Below the pieces are notes generated by a model, which saw only the letters and a list, made by a program, of their open reading frames with translations, had not been told where the DNA came from and searched no databases. From an uncultured Bacteroides sp. (GTDB lineage: Bacteria; Bacteroidota; Bacteroidia; Bacteroidales; Bacteroidaceae): DNA of 64,000 bases. Positions 23,904-31,645 of this stretch are shown here, piece by piece; within the stretch, counting starts at the first letter, position 1; the number at the start of each line of letters is the position of its first letter. The stretch spans positions 1-64,000 of the forward strand of contig CASFGA010000001.1 in assembly GCA_949294185.1 (NCBI GenBank), given 5' to 3'. The translations under genes were made by a program, and so were the position numbers.

Positions 23904-25721
23904 CTAACGATTCAATGAATTGCACAGCTTCTCATTTATTTCCCGAACGCGTTTCTCATCCACTTTAATCACTTCGCGGTCGTATGTCATCAGTCCGTTC
24001 ACTTCTACTTCCACATCCGTCGTCTGGGTGTATACTGCCGCCGAGAATCCTCGCAAGGCCAGACGGTAAAGCATATCGGCATATTTCACATATTCATCGG
24101 TCACTTCTTTCGAAGAGTTGAACTGCACGTATCCCCAATTGCGGTCCGGCTCCCAGATATGCCCGCTTACGACCCATCCTATACCGCCATACTCACCGAG
24201 CACCGTGGCACGCTGAGCGTCGTACAGATACATTTCAGGAGCAGGATAGTTGTGCAGGTCGAGCATATCCCCGCAAGTGTAATGATTGCCGCCGCTGGCC
24301 GGATTTACAAGACGGGAAGGATCGTGACGCTTCGTCCATTCCGCAATTTCGGGAGTCTTAAACTGTCCCCATGCCTCGTTAAACGGAACCCAAGTGCCGA
24401 TGCAAGGATAAGAATACAGGCAGTCCATGATTTCTTTCCATTCCTTCCGGTAGCAAGACTCCGACTCAAACGAGCGTTTCATCTCTGTTCCGTCGAAATA
24501 TTTGCGGTTCTGCCACTCCGGATTACGGTCTCCGCTCGGCATATCCTGCCATACGATGATTCCCAACCGGTCACAATGTGTATACCAACGGGCCGGCTCC
24601 ACCTTGATATGCTTGCGAATCATGTTAAAGCCGAAATCCTTTGTCTTTTGGATATCATATACAAGGGCTTCATCCGTAGGCGCGGTGTAAAGTCCGTCAG
24701 GCCACCATCCCTGGTCCAAAGGACCAAACTGGAACAAAGGCTTGTTGTTCAGCTCCAGACGCACGATGCCGTCGGCATCCCGACGGGAAGAAAACTTGCG
24801 CATTGCCGCATAACTGGATATTTTGTCAACTTCTTTCCCCTGGTGTTTCAGCGTTATCCGCAGCGTATACAGGAAGGGAGAAGCGGGCGACCACAGCTTG
24901 ACATCTTCCGGCATCTCTATCTGTACGGTTTCGCCGTTGATGCTCTTTCCGGATGCCACCTGTGTCTGTCCGTCCCATACGGCAACTTCCACCAAATCAT
25001 CGGCTGTAGCATTTTCCATCACCGGATCTAAATAAAGCAGATTATTGTCAATGTCGGGCGTGATGCGCAGCTCATCAATATGAGAAGCGTTCACCGGCTC
25101 AAGCCACACAGTCTGCCAGATTCCTGTCACCGGGGTATACCAGATGCCGTTCGGGTCGGACACTTGCTTTCCCCGCGGCTGAAATCCTTTGTCGGTAGGA
25201 TCCCACACCTTTACGAGCAGGGTATTGTCTCCTTTTGACTGCAATGCTCCGGTTATATCAAAGGAGAAGGGTGTGAATCCTCCCGTATGACTGCCGACTT
25301 TGATGCCGTTCACCCAAACATCAGCTTTCCAGTCAACGGCTCCGAAGTGCAGAAGAACTTTTTTTCCTTTCCAAGCAGAAGGGACATCAAAAGTACGGCG
25401 ATAAACCAGTTCCTTCGACTCTCCCACTCTTTTGCCGACTCCCGACAGCGACGACTCCACGGCAAAAGGCACCAATATCTGCCCGTCAAAAAATGTCGGG
25501 GTATGGCTTCCTTTCTCTATGATGGCATATTCCCACAAGCCATTCAGGTTCTTCCACTCCGCACGCTCCATAATGGGACGAGGATACTCCGGCAAAACGT
25601 TATCCGGATTTACTTGCTCCGCCCACCGGGTCTTGATTTTCCCTTCTACCGGCTTCCACTGTGCATGTGCCTGCACGGACAAGAAACCTAAAAATGCTAA
25701 TGCTAACCAAATTTTTCTCAT
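23904..25721 (-). CDS. GH2-family secreted glycosidase
   Basis: 605 residues with a signal peptide (MRKIWLALAFLGFLSVQAHA). Domain order is typical of GH2: sugar-binding jelly roll (~50-220; YRRTFDVP, GAVDWKADVWVNG), immunoglobulin-like domain (~220-325) and TIM barrel (~325-600). The catalytic acid/base is Glu449 in PFNEAWGQ and the nucleophile is Glu510 in VLGEYGG. GH2 members include beta-galactosidases, beta-glucuronidases, mannosidases and alpha-L-arabinopyranosidases; the sequence does not decide between these. It lacks the C-terminal domains of LacZ. It appears to be a separate unit upstream of the regulator, with its own -7 box and a terminator. Confidence 0.9.
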   Translation of the reverse strand: MRKIWLALAFLGFLSVQAHAQWKPVEGKIKTRWAEQVNPDNVLPEYPRPIMERAEWKNLNGLWEYAIIEKGSHTPTFFDGQILVPFAVESSLSGVGKRVGESKELVYRRTFDVPSAWKGKKVLLHFGAVDWKADVWVNGIKVGSHTGGFTPFSFDITGALQSKGDNTLLVKVWDPTDKGFQPRGKQVSDPNGIWYTPVTGIWQTVWLEPVNASHIDELRITPDIDNNLLYLDPVMENATADDLVEVAVWDGQTQVASGKSINGETVQIEMPEDVKLWSPASPFLYTLRITLKHQGKEVDKISSYAAMRKFSSRRDADGIVRLELNNKPLFQFGPLDQGWWPDGLYTAPTDEALVYDIQKTKDFGFNMIRKHIKVEPARWYTHCDRLGIIVWQDMPSGDRNPEWQNRKYFDGTEMKRSFESESCYRKEWKEIMDCLYSYPCIGTWVPFNEAWGQFKTPEIAEWTKRHDPSRLVNPASGGNHYTCGDMLDLHNYPAPEMYLYDAQRATVLGEYGGIGWVVSGHIWEPDRNWGYVQFNSSKEVTDEYVKYADMLYRLALRGFSAAVYTQTTDVEVEVNGLMTYDREVIKVDEKRVREINEKLCNSLNR

Positions 25722-25749
25722 GATACTGATTTTTTATATTTCCGAAATA

Positions 25750-25757
25750 CAAAATTA
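25750..25757 (-). promoter_or_regulatory. -7 box for the GH2 gene
   Basis: CAAAATTA on the + strand reads TAATTTTG, an exact TAnnTTTG box 28 nt upstream of the GH2 ATG. No TTTG lies at the expected -33 distance, which fits a promoter that needs an activator such as the HTCS. Confidence 0.42.
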
Positions 25758-25834
25758 AGGCTGAAAAGTCATGAAGCATAAAACTATTTATGCAAAAAAT
25801 AGAAGTAATCAGCCAAAGGTTTCCTTTTTTGTTA

Positions 25835-25842
25835 TACTTTTG
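25835..25842 (+). promoter_or_regulatory. -7 box for tsaE
   Basis: TACTTTTG is an exact TAnnTTTG match ending 25 nt before the tsaE ATG at 25868. The position also argues against the longer frame opening at 25790, which would start upstream of the promoter. Confidence 0.5.
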
Positions 25843-25867
25843 CACCATCAATCTATTTACAGAACCT

Positions 25868-26296
25868 ATGGAATTAAAAATCACTTCACTCGACAATATC
25901 CGCGAGGCGGCCCGTCAGTTCATCGCTTCGATGGGAGACAATACAGTTTTCGCCTTTTACGGAAAGATGGGAGCAGGCAAGACGACATTCATCAAAGCCG
26001 TATGCGAAGAACTGGGTGTAACGGATGTAATCAATTCTCCTACTTTTGCCATTGTCAATGAATACCGGTCTGACACAACGGGCGAACTGATCTACCATTT
26101 CGATTTCTATCGCATAAAGAAATTGGAAGAGGTATACGACATGGGATACGAAGACTATTTCTACAGCGGAGCCTTGTGTTTCATCGAATGGCCGGAGCTG
26201 GTGGAAGACCTTCTGCCGGGAAACACGGTGAATGTACATATCGAAGAGGCAGAAGACGGAAGCCGCAGTGTCAAATTCGATGCCAACCAAGAATAA
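25868..26296 (+). CDS. tsaE: tRNA threonylcarbamoyladenosine biosynthesis ATPase TsaE
   Basis: 142 residues from the ATG at 25868. TsaE is the ATPase that supports the TsaB-TsaD complex in placing t6A at position 37 of ANN-decoding tRNAs. The Walker A loop is GKMGAGKTT (~33-41). The family segments [10 protein letters not shown] and YHFDFYRI follow, and [14 protein letters not shown] is near residue 105. Length matches the family (~150). It heads a + strand unit with a tiny membrane protein (7 nt downstream) and a Nudix hydrolase. Its pathway relative, a YrdC-family gene, is at 48.7 kb on the other strand. Confidence 0.93.
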   Translation: MELKITSLDNIREAARQFIASMGDNTVFAFYGKMGAGKTTFIKAVCEELGVTDVINSPTFAIVNEYRSDTTGELIYHFDFYRIKKLEEVYDMGYEDYFYSGALCFIEWPELVEDLLPGNTVNVHIEEAEDGSRSVKFDANQE

Positions 26297-26303
26297 CCCG
26301 ATA

Positions 26304-26513
26304 ATGGAAATGCATTATTTCTTACAGGCTCTATTCGTACTGATAGGACTGCTGTCGCTGTTGGCAGCAGTCTTTAACTGGAATTGGTTTTTCGACGCCC
26401 GCAATTCCCAGTTCATCGTAAAAAACGCAGGGCGCAAACAGGCACGCCTGTTCTATGGCGCCATCGGATGCCTGATGATAGCGACGGGCGTATTCTTTTT
26501 TCTTTCCTTATGA
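26304..26513 (+). CDS. Small two-helix membrane protein (Imm17-like)
   Basis: 69 residues. Two hydrophobic helices (about 5-23 and 49-68) bracket a basic middle (NWFFDARNSQFIVKNAGRKQ in outline). The general shape, with FFDAR and a later RLFYGAIGCLMIATG, resembles the small proteins annotated as immunity 17 family in Bacteroides. No toxin gene is near, so that name says nothing safe about function. It lies 7 nt after tsaE and 3 nt before the Nudix gene, so the three are almost certainly one transcript. Confidence 0.7.
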   Translation: MEMHYFLQALFVLIGLLSLLAAVFNWNWFFDARNSQFIVKNAGRKQARLFYGAIGCLMIATGVFFFLSL

Positions 26514-26516
26514 CCT

Positions 26517-27038
26517 ATGAAAGACAATGAAAGAGAAATGCTTCCGCTGGTAGATGAAGAAGGAAATCTCACGGGAGCCGCCACACGAGGAGAATGCCAC
26601 GACGGGAGCAAACTGCTTCATCCGGTAGTTCATCTGCATGTATTCAACAGACAAGGGAAGCTTTACCTGCAAAAACGGCCTGCATGGAAAGATATACAGC
26701 CCGGAAAATGGGACACCTCGGTAGGCGGACACATTGATTTGGGAGAAAATGTCGAAGCGGCCTTAAAGCGTGAAGCTTATGAAGAGCTTGGCATCCAAGG
26801 CTTCACATCTGAAAAGCTTATCCATTACGTTTTTGAATCTGAACGGGAAAAAGAACTGGTCTTTGCCTACAAGACCGTTTACGACGGCATCATCGCGCCC
26901 AGCAATGAGCTGGACGGCGGACGATTCTGGACAATGGATGAGATATACGAGAGTTTAGGGAAGGAAGTCTTCACCCCAAACTTTGAAAATGAATTTCAAA
27001 AAATCTTCATGAAAGGAAATAATTCATCCGCAACCTGA
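26517..27038 (+). CDS. Nudix hydrolase (IDI/YfcD-like)
   Basis: 173 residues. The full Nudix box is present: G-x5-E-x7-REAYEELGI, from GHIDLGENVEAALK onward (~73-95). The lead-in LPLVDEEGNLTGAATRGECHDG and LHPVVHLHVFNRQGKLYLQKR resembles the isopentenyl-diphosphate isomerase-like branch (YfcD). Lacking the isomerase Cys/Glu arrangement, it is more likely a nucleoside-diphosphate-linked hydrolase with an unknown substrate. It is the last gene of the tsaE unit. The downstream 110 bp are AT-rich, with only a weak palindrome at 27078-27091. Confidence 0.88.
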   Translation: MKDNEREMLPLVDEEGNLTGAATRGECHDGSKLLHPVVHLHVFNRQGKLYLQKRPAWKDIQPGKWDTSVGGHIDLGENVEAALKREAYEELGIQGFTSEKLIHYVFESEREKELVFAYKTVYDGIIAPSNELDGGRFWTMDEIYESLGKEVFTPNFENEFQKIFMKGNNSSAT

Positions 27039-27152
27039 TGAAAATTTTTTTTATCCGCATCCAATTCTTCTTTTTCCTTGATTAAAATCAATTATTAAGG
27101 CTTTTCATCCGATTTTTCATGAAGAAAACGAACATTTATCCCCAGAAAAGCG

Positions 27153-27160
27153 TAATTTTG
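27153..27160 (+). promoter_or_regulatory. -7 box of an orphan short transcript
   Basis: TAATTTTG matches TAnnTTTG exactly. A start near 27166 would give a ~200-nt RNA ending at the terminator at 27346-27368. The -33 region has only a TTTA at 27135-27138. Confidence 0.45.
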
Positions 27161-27196
27161 TGTTGTAAAACATAAAAACTAAAAGGATAACACAAA

Positions 27197-27277
27197 ATGA
27201 GAAAGATTAAAGACATTCTAAAGCAAGGCATTAATGTAGCTTCAAAAACCCATATATGGGGAAATGTAACCAGATAA
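27197..27277 (+). CDS. Possible 26-residue small protein, function unknown
   Basis: ATG to TAA, 26 codons. The peptide begins MRKIKDILKQGINVASK and ends in THIWGNVTR. It is basic, has no membrane segment and contains one Trp, so it does not look like a type I toxin or an amino-acid attenuator leader. The A-rich run before the ATG (AAGGATAACACAAA) is similar to other Bacteroides translation starts. Coding status is uncertain: the frame may instead be a by-product of a structured RNA. Confidence 0.35.
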   Translation: MRKIKDILKQGINVASKTHIWGNVTR

Positions 27278-27345
27278 AGCTGTATATGCCGCTCTTTAAA
27301 GAGCTGTTACCGACGGACGAGAGGATGCCCAGACAAGTCACAAAC

Positions 27346-27368
27346 AGGGCTGAATCCCGCCCTTTTTG
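27346..27368 (+). terminator. Intrinsic terminator of the orphan transcript
   Basis: AGGGC (27346-27350) pairs with GCCCT (27359-27363) across an 8-nt loop, followed by a T run (TTTTTG) up to 27367. It lies on the + strand in front of the convergent ferredoxin gene. Confidence 0.65.
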
Positions 27369-27456
27369 TTAAAAGACATCTGCAAAAGATTCCAAAAGCA
27401 GTCTGAAACCTTCATATCTTCCGCACACTCCACCCCTTTCCCCGTATCAGCCGACA

Positions 27457-27492
27457 ATAAAAAAGCCGCTTCCCCCCTTGGGGAAAGCAGCT
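27457..27492 (-). terminator. Terminator of the ferredoxin gene
   Basis: AGCCGCTTCCCC (27464-27475) pairs with GGGGAAAGCAGCT (27480-27492) with one small bulge. The minus-strand tail is CTTTTTTATT. It begins about 35 nt after the ferredoxin stop codon. Confidence 0.75.
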
Positions 27493-27526
27493 CTGCGTTA
27501 GTTTGTCATACAGACGATTGCTCTGG

Positions 27527-27694
27527 TTATCCCAAATGGATTGCTTCAGAAGGACAAACATCAGCGCAAGTACCACACTCTGTACAAGCATCCGGATTGA
27601 TAGAATATTTGTCACCTTCAGAAATTGCACCAACCGGGCATTCATCGATACAAGTACCGCATGCGATACAATCGTCACTAATTACGTAAGCCAT
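27527..27694 (-). CDS. 2[4Fe-4S] clostridial-type ferredoxin
   Basis: 55 residues, a small electron carrier. Two perfect CxxCxxCxxxCP cluster motifs are present: Cys9, 12, 15, 19 (CIACGTCIDECP) and Cys37, 40, 43, 47 (CTECGTCADVCP). The protein is MAYVISDDC at the start and AIHLG at the end, the classic bacterial ferredoxin length. It is a monocistronic gene with its own -7 box (27741-27748) and terminator (27457-27492). Likely partners are pyruvate:ferredoxin oxidoreductase or hydrogenase in an anaerobe, none of which is encoded nearby. Confidence 0.95.
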   Translation of the reverse strand: MAYVISDDCIACGTCIDECPVGAISEGDKYSINPDACTECGTCADVCPSEAIHLG

Positions 27695-27740
27695 TGTTGT
27701 AAATAAGTTAAGTTATTATTTTAATACTAATTCTGTGTTA

Positions 27741-27748
27741 CAAAGGTA
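27741..27748 (-). promoter_or_regulatory. -7 box for the ferredoxin gene
   Basis: CAAAGGTA on the + strand reads TACCTTTG on the minus strand, an exact TAnnTTTG box 46 nt before the ferredoxin ATG. It sits in the short gap after the GH3-fusion stop codon at 27788. Confidence 0.5.
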
Positions 27749-27787
27749 GTGTTTTTACTTTTCATTGTAACATCCACATAGCAAAAT

Positions 27788-30700
27788 CTATTTAATTTGT
27801 ACGTTGTCTAAATAGCTGTCGGATTTTACAAGAGACTCATACATCACTTGCTGCATGCGGGTGCGGATATCAAGGCTCATTAATTTCTTATGGTCGAACG
27901 GACGAGGATAAATGCGATTGCACAAAAAGACAAACACCAGACGATTGTCCGGATCTGCCCAAGCACAAGTCCCCGTAAAGCCCGTATGCCCGAACACGGA
28001 AGCCGGTGCTTCGGCTGCACAAGGCCCTTTGTCGGGATTGTTTGCATCCGGCTTGTCAAAGCCCAGCCCCCGGCGACTGTTCCTTGACTTCGTTTTCAAA
28101 AAAAGATCGCACGTTGCACGCGTCAGATAACGACGGTCACCGCACACCCCCCGGTCAAGCAACATCTGATAAATGCGGGCAACATCCTGAGCGGTTGAAA
28201 AGAGTCCGGCATTGCCTGATACGCCTCCCATGAAAGCTGCCGCCTCATCATGCACATATCCCTGAAGCGGACCGCGCAAGAAGTCCTGTCCAACCGTAGG
28301 GACAATCTGTTCTTTAGGGAAATATTTCAAAGGACAAAAAGCCGTATTGGTAAGTCCCATCGGTTTATAGAACACACTATCCAAGTATACATCCATGGAA
28401 ACTCCAGATATCTTCTCCACCAATTCTTTGAGAAGCATGAAGTTCAAGCAGCTATAACGGTAGGAACGGCTTTTTAAGGGAAGGGAAGCTATCTTGTCAA
28501 GCATGGTCTGACGGAATTCTTCCTTTATATAAAGGCTGTCTGCCACCTGTAACGGATAATTCGCCGACGGCACACGCGACACCCACTCAGGTTTATAACT
28601 GAAGTCCGAACAAGCATAAAGTTCTTCTTCTATCCGGATACGATGGTGGGCATCGGCATGCTTGCGGAACAATCCGCCTCGGCAGCTGCCCAAATCAATA
28701 GCCTCACGATAAAAAGGATAGTAGGCAGCTATGCCCGACTCGTGGAAAAGCAAATCCTGAATGGTGATGCGGCTCTTGTTTGTTCCTTTCAAAAACGGCA
28801 GATACTCTGATATTCTATCGGTCAGACCAAAGTGCCCTTCATCGTAAAGCTTCATCACAGCGAGAAGTGTAGCCGTTGTTTTTGTCAGTGAGGCAAGGTC
28901 ATAAATGTCGTTTGCATTTACCGAATCATTTCCTTCATAAGTATGTTTTCCAAAACACTTATCATAAACGGGCATTCCGTCACGCATGATAAGTACGTGA
29001 CACCCCGGATAAGCCTCGGCTTTGATGCCTTCAAGAGCAATGCTGTCTATGCGTGACAAGACGGTTGGATCCATACCCAATTCAGCGGGGCTATACTGGC
29101 GCGGTCTGTCCGGATCAAGTGTAATTCCTGTTCCGGCAGGAAACAAATCCTGAACGGGCACGGACAAACGACCGTCGACCTTTGACTTTCCCAACAGCAC
29201 ATCCGCTACATATCTTTGTATTTCGGCTTCACCGGAATGGGCTATAACTACACCCGATGTCTTTTCCACCACTCCCTTTATCTTTCCCAGTGCCTTAGGA
29301 GAAGCAAAGCATACCAAGACAATCGGCTTGTCAGCAGCCAAACGCTCCAGCAAGGCCTGATAAGGAGCCACCTTGTCGGTATGCAAAGCCACAATCACCC
29401 GTTGGGCCGGGCGCAAACGCCGTTCAAGTGAGCTTATGGAATCGAGATTGGCACGCATCCATGCCACTGAAACAGTCTCACGCAAACGACGATAAAAAGG
29501 ATAGTTCTCGGCCAACGTAGGCGAAATGCTGAGCAACACCGTGCCCGACAAGGACAAGTCAAGCGGAAGCATATCATCCGCATTCTTCGCTACAGTAACC
29601 GCAGCCTGCTTCATGCGGACAATAAGTGTGTCCGACTGTGGAGTGCACAGACGAGCCATGATGTTTTCCTCAGAAACCTCAGGCTTCTTGCTCAATCCCA
29701 ATATATATTTATAGGTAAGAACCTTTCTACACTTCTTTTCAATCTCTTCTTCCGTAAGCCGCCCCGCCTTGACAGCGCGCATTACCCCGTCCAGCTCACG
29801 CTTCAGATTGCGCGGAGCCAAAAGCATGTCATTGCCTGCAATCAGCGCCTGCGCACACACATCCGCGTTTCCCGATATCCCCTTCATCTCAAGAGCGTCA
29901 GTAAACACCATTCCATCAAAGCCAAAATCTTTTTTCAACAGCATCCCAATAATTTCCGGTGATATGGAAGCCGGCTTTTTGCCTAAGGCAGGAACATTCA
30001 GATGTCCGACCATCATTCCGCCGACTCCTGCACGGACAGCTTCGCGAAACGGATAAAGCTCTACACTGTCGAGACGGGCGCGGTCGAAGCCTAAAGTAGG
30101 AAGAGACAAATGCGAATCCGTCTCGGTGTCTCCATGCCCGGGAAAATGTTTGCATACAGACAAAACACCTCCGTCTTCCAGTCCGCGGCAATACGCCACC
30201 ACCTTGCGGGCCACTTCCCGAGGGTCACTACCAAAAGAGCGCGTATTGATAACCGGATTACGAGGGTTGTTGTCCACATCCGCCACCGGAGCAAAATTCA
30301 CCTGCACGCCGATTTCCCGGCACTGGCGAGCTACCTCACGCCCGTAAGCATAAATCAGTGAGTCCTCCCGGATGCATCCCAACCCCCGATTGCGGGGGAA
30401 AGACGGCGTTCCCTTCAGGCGCATGGCCAATCCCCACTCTCCGTCAAACGTTATCATCAAGGGGACAGATGCCAACCCCTGCGCATAATTGGTCAGCTGA
30501 ATCTGTTTGCGGACATCTCCGCCGGAGAAAAGCAGACCGCCAATCTTGTATTCACGAACCGCCCGCTCGATATTCTTTCTGTTTGCCTGGGTGGTAAGCG
30601 GTGCCACCGTATGGACAAACAGCTGTCCGACCTTTTCTTTCAATGTCATCGAAGCCATCTGTTCATCCACCCACTTATTGCATGCCGCCTCGTCTCCGGC

Positions 30701-30790
30701 ATGCAACCGAAGGGCGGGAGACTGCGCCATCATCGCCTGACCGATGAAAAGCAAGCATATACCTAACCAGTTCATATCTTTCCTTTTCAT
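27788..30790 (-). CDS. GH3 glycosidase fused to a beta-lactamase-fold serine hydrolase
   Basis: 1000 residues with a signal peptide (LGICLLFIGQAMMA). The N-terminal ~370 residues are a NagZ-type GH3 TIM barrel: GEWGLAMRL, VNFAPVADVDNNP, the Asp/His dyad loop KHFPGHGDTETDSH and nucleophile Asp in VFTDALEMKGI. A middle domain (~390-560) resembles the GH3 C-terminal sandwich. The last ~410 residues are a class C beta-lactamase/esterase fold: SLTK (Ser-x-x-Lys), YSCLN (Tyr-x-Asn) and HTGFTG. Comparable functions sit side by side as NagZ and AmiE in Bacillus, so this fusion probably strips GlcNAc and then the peptide from muropeptides. It follows the metallophosphatase by 4 nt. Confidence 0.88.
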   Translation of the reverse strand: MKRKDMNWLGICLLFIGQAMMAQSPALRLHAGDEAACNKWVDEQMASMTLKEKVGQLFVHTVAPLTTQANRKNIERAVREYKIGGLLFSGGDVRKQIQLTNYAQGLASVPLMITFDGEWGLAMRLKGTPSFPRNRGLGCIREDSLIYAYGREVARQCREIGVQVNFAPVADVDNNPRNPVINTRSFGSDPREVARKVVAYCRGLEDGGVLSVCKHFPGHGDTETDSHLSLPTLGFDRARLDSVELYPFREAVRAGVGGMMVGHLNVPALGKKPASISPEIIGMLLKKDFGFDGMVFTDALEMKGISGNADVCAQALIAGNDMLLAPRNLKRELDGVMRAVKAGRLTEEEIEKKCRKVLTYKYILGLSKKPEVSEENIMARLCTPQSDTLIVRMKQAAVTVAKNADDMLPLDLSLSGTVLLSISPTLAENYPFYRRLRETVSVAWMRANLDSISSLERRLRPAQRVIVALHTDKVAPYQALLERLAADKPIVLVCFASPKALGKIKGVVEKTSGVVIAHSGEAEIQRYVADVLLGKSKVDGRLSVPVQDLFPAGTGITLDPDRPRQYSPAELGMDPTVLSRIDSIALEGIKAEAYPGCHVLIMRDGMPVYDKCFGKHTYEGNDSVNANDIYDLASLTKTTATLLAVMKLYDEGHFGLTDRISEYLPFLKGTNKSRITIQDLLFHESGIAAYYPFYREAIDLGSCRGGLFRKHADAHHRIRIEEELYACSDFSYKPEWVSRVPSANYPLQVADSLYIKEEFRQTMLDKIASLPLKSRSYRYSCLNFMLLKELVEKISGVSMDVYLDSVFYKPMGLTNTAFCPLKYFPKEQIVPTVGQDFLRGPLQGYVHDEAAAFMGGVSGNAGLFSTAQDVARIYQMLLDRGVCGDRRYLTRATCDLFLKTKSRNSRRGLGFDKPDANNPDKGPCAAEAPASVFGHTGFTGTCAWADPDNRLVFVFLCNRIYPRPFDHKKLMSLDIRTRMQQVMYESLVKSDSYLDNVQIK

Positions 30791-30794
30791 AAAA

Positions 30795-31643
30795 TCATTT
30801 TTCCTTTTGCAGTTTCACCGACATCCACCCTACAAACGCCGCGTGTTTCCCCATCTGCTGGAGAGGGACATCCATTCCATCCAGATTTTTATAAACCTTG
30901 GGCGACTCAAAGTAAGAATGCGAATGTCCGCCCAATACAATATCAATATTGCGCGTATTCTCTATCAACTCTACATCTGAATAGGGCTCACCTTCCCATC
31001 CCAAGTGAGAAAGACAGACCACCATGTCACAATGTTCTTCCTCCTTAAGCAACCGTGCCACCCGGTCGGCTTCCACCACCGGATCCTCGAATCTTACCCC
31101 TTCGTAATTGGCATGAGCCACCAGTCCGTCAAGTTCGGCACCCAATCCGAACACCCCGATACGCATCCCTTCACGCCGGACAACCACATATTCCTTTACC
31201 AGTCCCTCGAGCGGAGTACCTGTCACTTCATAATTTGCACATACGACAGGAAAACGCGCCATGCCGAACAAGCGTGCCATATTCTCAAGCCCGAAATCGA
31301 ATTCATGATTGCCTATCGTTACGGCATCATATCCCATTTCGTTCATCGACTTAATCTCCACTTCGCCTTTAAAGAGATTATAGTAAGGACTCCCCTGCGA
31401 AAAGTCACCGCTATCGAAGAGCAACAGATGCGGATGCTCCTTACGCAACGTCCTGACAAGAGCAGCCCGACGGACAACTCCGGCCTTTCCTGCCAAAAGC
31501 GTATCCGGATAATCGGAAGCAAATGGCTCTATACGACTATGCATATCGTTCGTGTGAAGGATATACAATTCTTTTATATCCTGGGCTGCCAACAAACCTG
31601 CCATCAGGCATAGCAGACACAAAAGACTCAACCTTCTTTCCAT
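30795..31643 (-). CDS. 5'-nucleotidase/UshA-type metallophosphatase domain protein
   Basis: 282 residues with a signal peptide (LSLLCLLCLMAGLLAAQ). All metal-site motifs of the calcineurin-like fold are present: LHTNDMHS (~30), FDSGDFSQGS (~75), GNHEFDFG (~110), LSHLGWEG (~208) and GGHSHSYFE (~235). This is only the N-terminal half of a UshA/5'-nucleotidase; the C-terminal half is a separate lipoprotein gene located immediately upstream (2 nt). Together they likely dephosphorylate nucleotides or related phosphoesters in the periplasm. It may act with the muropeptide enzyme encoded 4 nt downstream in wall and nucleotide salvage. Confidence 0.9.
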   Translation of the reverse strand: MERRLSLLCLLCLMAGLLAAQDIKELYILHTNDMHSRIEPFASDYPDTLLAGKAGVVRRAALVRTLRKEHPHLLLFDSGDFSQGSPYYNLFKGEVEIKSMNEMGYDAVTIGNHEFDFGLENMARLFGMARFPVVCANYEVTGTPLEGLVKEYVVVRREGMRIGVFGLGAELDGLVAHANYEGVRFEDPVVEADRVARLLKEEEHCDMVVCLSHLGWEGEPYSDVELIENTRNIDIVLGGHSHSYFESPKVYKNLDGMDVPLQQMGKHAAFVGWMSVKLQKEK

Positions 31644-31645
31644 AA

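Larger units (their letters stand above)
27166..27369 (+). ncRNA. Candidate small RNA, possibly dual-function
   Basis: The interval has its own -7 box (27153-27160) and an intrinsic terminator (27346-27368). Within it are a 26-codon frame (27197-27277) and a 14-bp perfect palindrome, GCTCTTTAAAGAGC, at 27291-27304. It stands alone between the Nudix gene and the convergent ferredoxin, so it is not a leader of a downstream gene. I do not recognise it as tmRNA, 6S or RNase P RNA. The extent is inferred from the promoter and terminator only. Confidence 0.4.

Noticed and set aside
27197..27277. Tryptophan attenuator leader
   Set aside because: Only one Trp codon, and no biosynthetic gene follows on the same strand.
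27412..27678. 88-codon minus-strand frame over the ferredoxin
   Set aside because: It is out of frame with the two CxxCxxCxxxCP motifs and reads through the terminator hairpin.
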